A stretch of DNA of 5,167 bases from an uncultured Mollicutes bacterium. GTDB lineage: Bacteria; Bacillota_I; Bacilli_A; Acholeplasmatales; Anaeroplasmataceae. Made by a program: the position numbers and the translations under genes. The notes below the pieces were generated by a model, which searched no databases, was not told the DNA's origin, and saw nothing but the letters and a program-made list of their open reading frames with translations. Of the stretch, positions 5,099 through 5,167 are shown in pieces (the first letter of the stretch is position 1; every line of letters begins with the position of its first letter). Location: assembly GCA_947174685.1 (NCBI GenBank), contig CAMWJY010000083.1:1-5167 (forward strand), given 5' to 3'.

Positions 5099-5167
5099 TG
5101 CTTCCTATCATTGAAGAAAAGCTAAAGCTTTTGCCAGACCGACCAGGCTGTTATCAAATGCGGGATA
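5098..5167 (+). CDS. uvrC: UvrABC excinuclease subunit C, N-terminal fragment (gene runs off the window)
   Basis: Only the first 23 codons are present: MLPIIEEKLKLLPDRPGCYQ and then MRD. The pattern EKL-x-LLPD-x-PGCY-x-M-(K/R)-D is the characteristic start of UvrC, just before its GIY-YIG nuclease domain; the B. subtilis protein has LLPDQPGCYLMKD in the same place. UvrC joins UvrB at DNA damage and makes the two incisions of nucleotide excision repair. The catalytic residues lie beyond the window, so completeness cannot be judged. The start shares the A of the upstream gene's TAA, and a ribosome binding site lies five bases before it, so it is probably expressed with the CmpB-family protein. 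Identification rests on a short but distinctive motif. Confidence 0.88.
   Translation, partial: MLPIIEEKLKLLPDRPGCYQMRD

Overview
The window is AT-rich chromosomal DNA of a low-G+C Gram-positive bacterium (Bacillota). The evidence is the strong AGGAGG-type ribosome binding sites, the standard genetic code (tryptophan is TGG and one gene ends in TGA), the RqcH-type quality-control factor, and the rqcH / gmk / rpoZ neighbourhood, which recalls yloA (rqcH)-yloB-yloC-remA-gmk-rpoZ of Bacillus subtilis. The look of the omega and guanylate kinase proteins suggests an Erysipelotrichia-like or related lineage, but that is an impression and not something the window proves.

Layout. Positions 1-378 (+) hold the end of an unrecognised, probably beta-rich protein. 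A symmetric hairpin at 408-444 closes it and also closes a convergent minus-strand operon. That operon is read from about 2810 down to 452 and contains rqcH (545 aa from the start I prefer) followed by a YqeM-like SAM-dependent methyltransferase; the two overlap in ATGA. A divergent promoter region (about 2788-2902) separates it from a plus-strand series: a small YbjN-like protein (2903-3289) with a weak terminator over its stop codon, gmk (3366-3986), rpoZ (4051-4272), a terminator-like hairpin, a CmpB-family membrane protein (4340-5098), and the first 23 codons of uvrC (from 5098, running off the window).

How the genes fit together. Most are housekeeping genes linked to ribosomes, transcription and nucleotides: rescue of stalled 50S subunits (RqcH), GMP phosphorylation (Gmk), RNA polymerase assembly (omega) and nucleotide excision repair (UvrC). 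The methyltransferase is probably translated by coupling to RqcH, and UvrC by coupling to the membrane protein. Promoters with an extended -10 element (TGaTAAAAT or TGtTATAAT) can be read in front of four transcription units, all with poor -35 boxes.

I see no mobile element, CRISPR array, RNA gene or defence system, and no clearly new system. The points most worth a second look are the YbjN-like gene sitting beside gmk, the rqcH-methyltransferase coupling, and the membrane protein with a long charged tail coupled to uvrC. No stretch longer than 300 bases lacks a gene.
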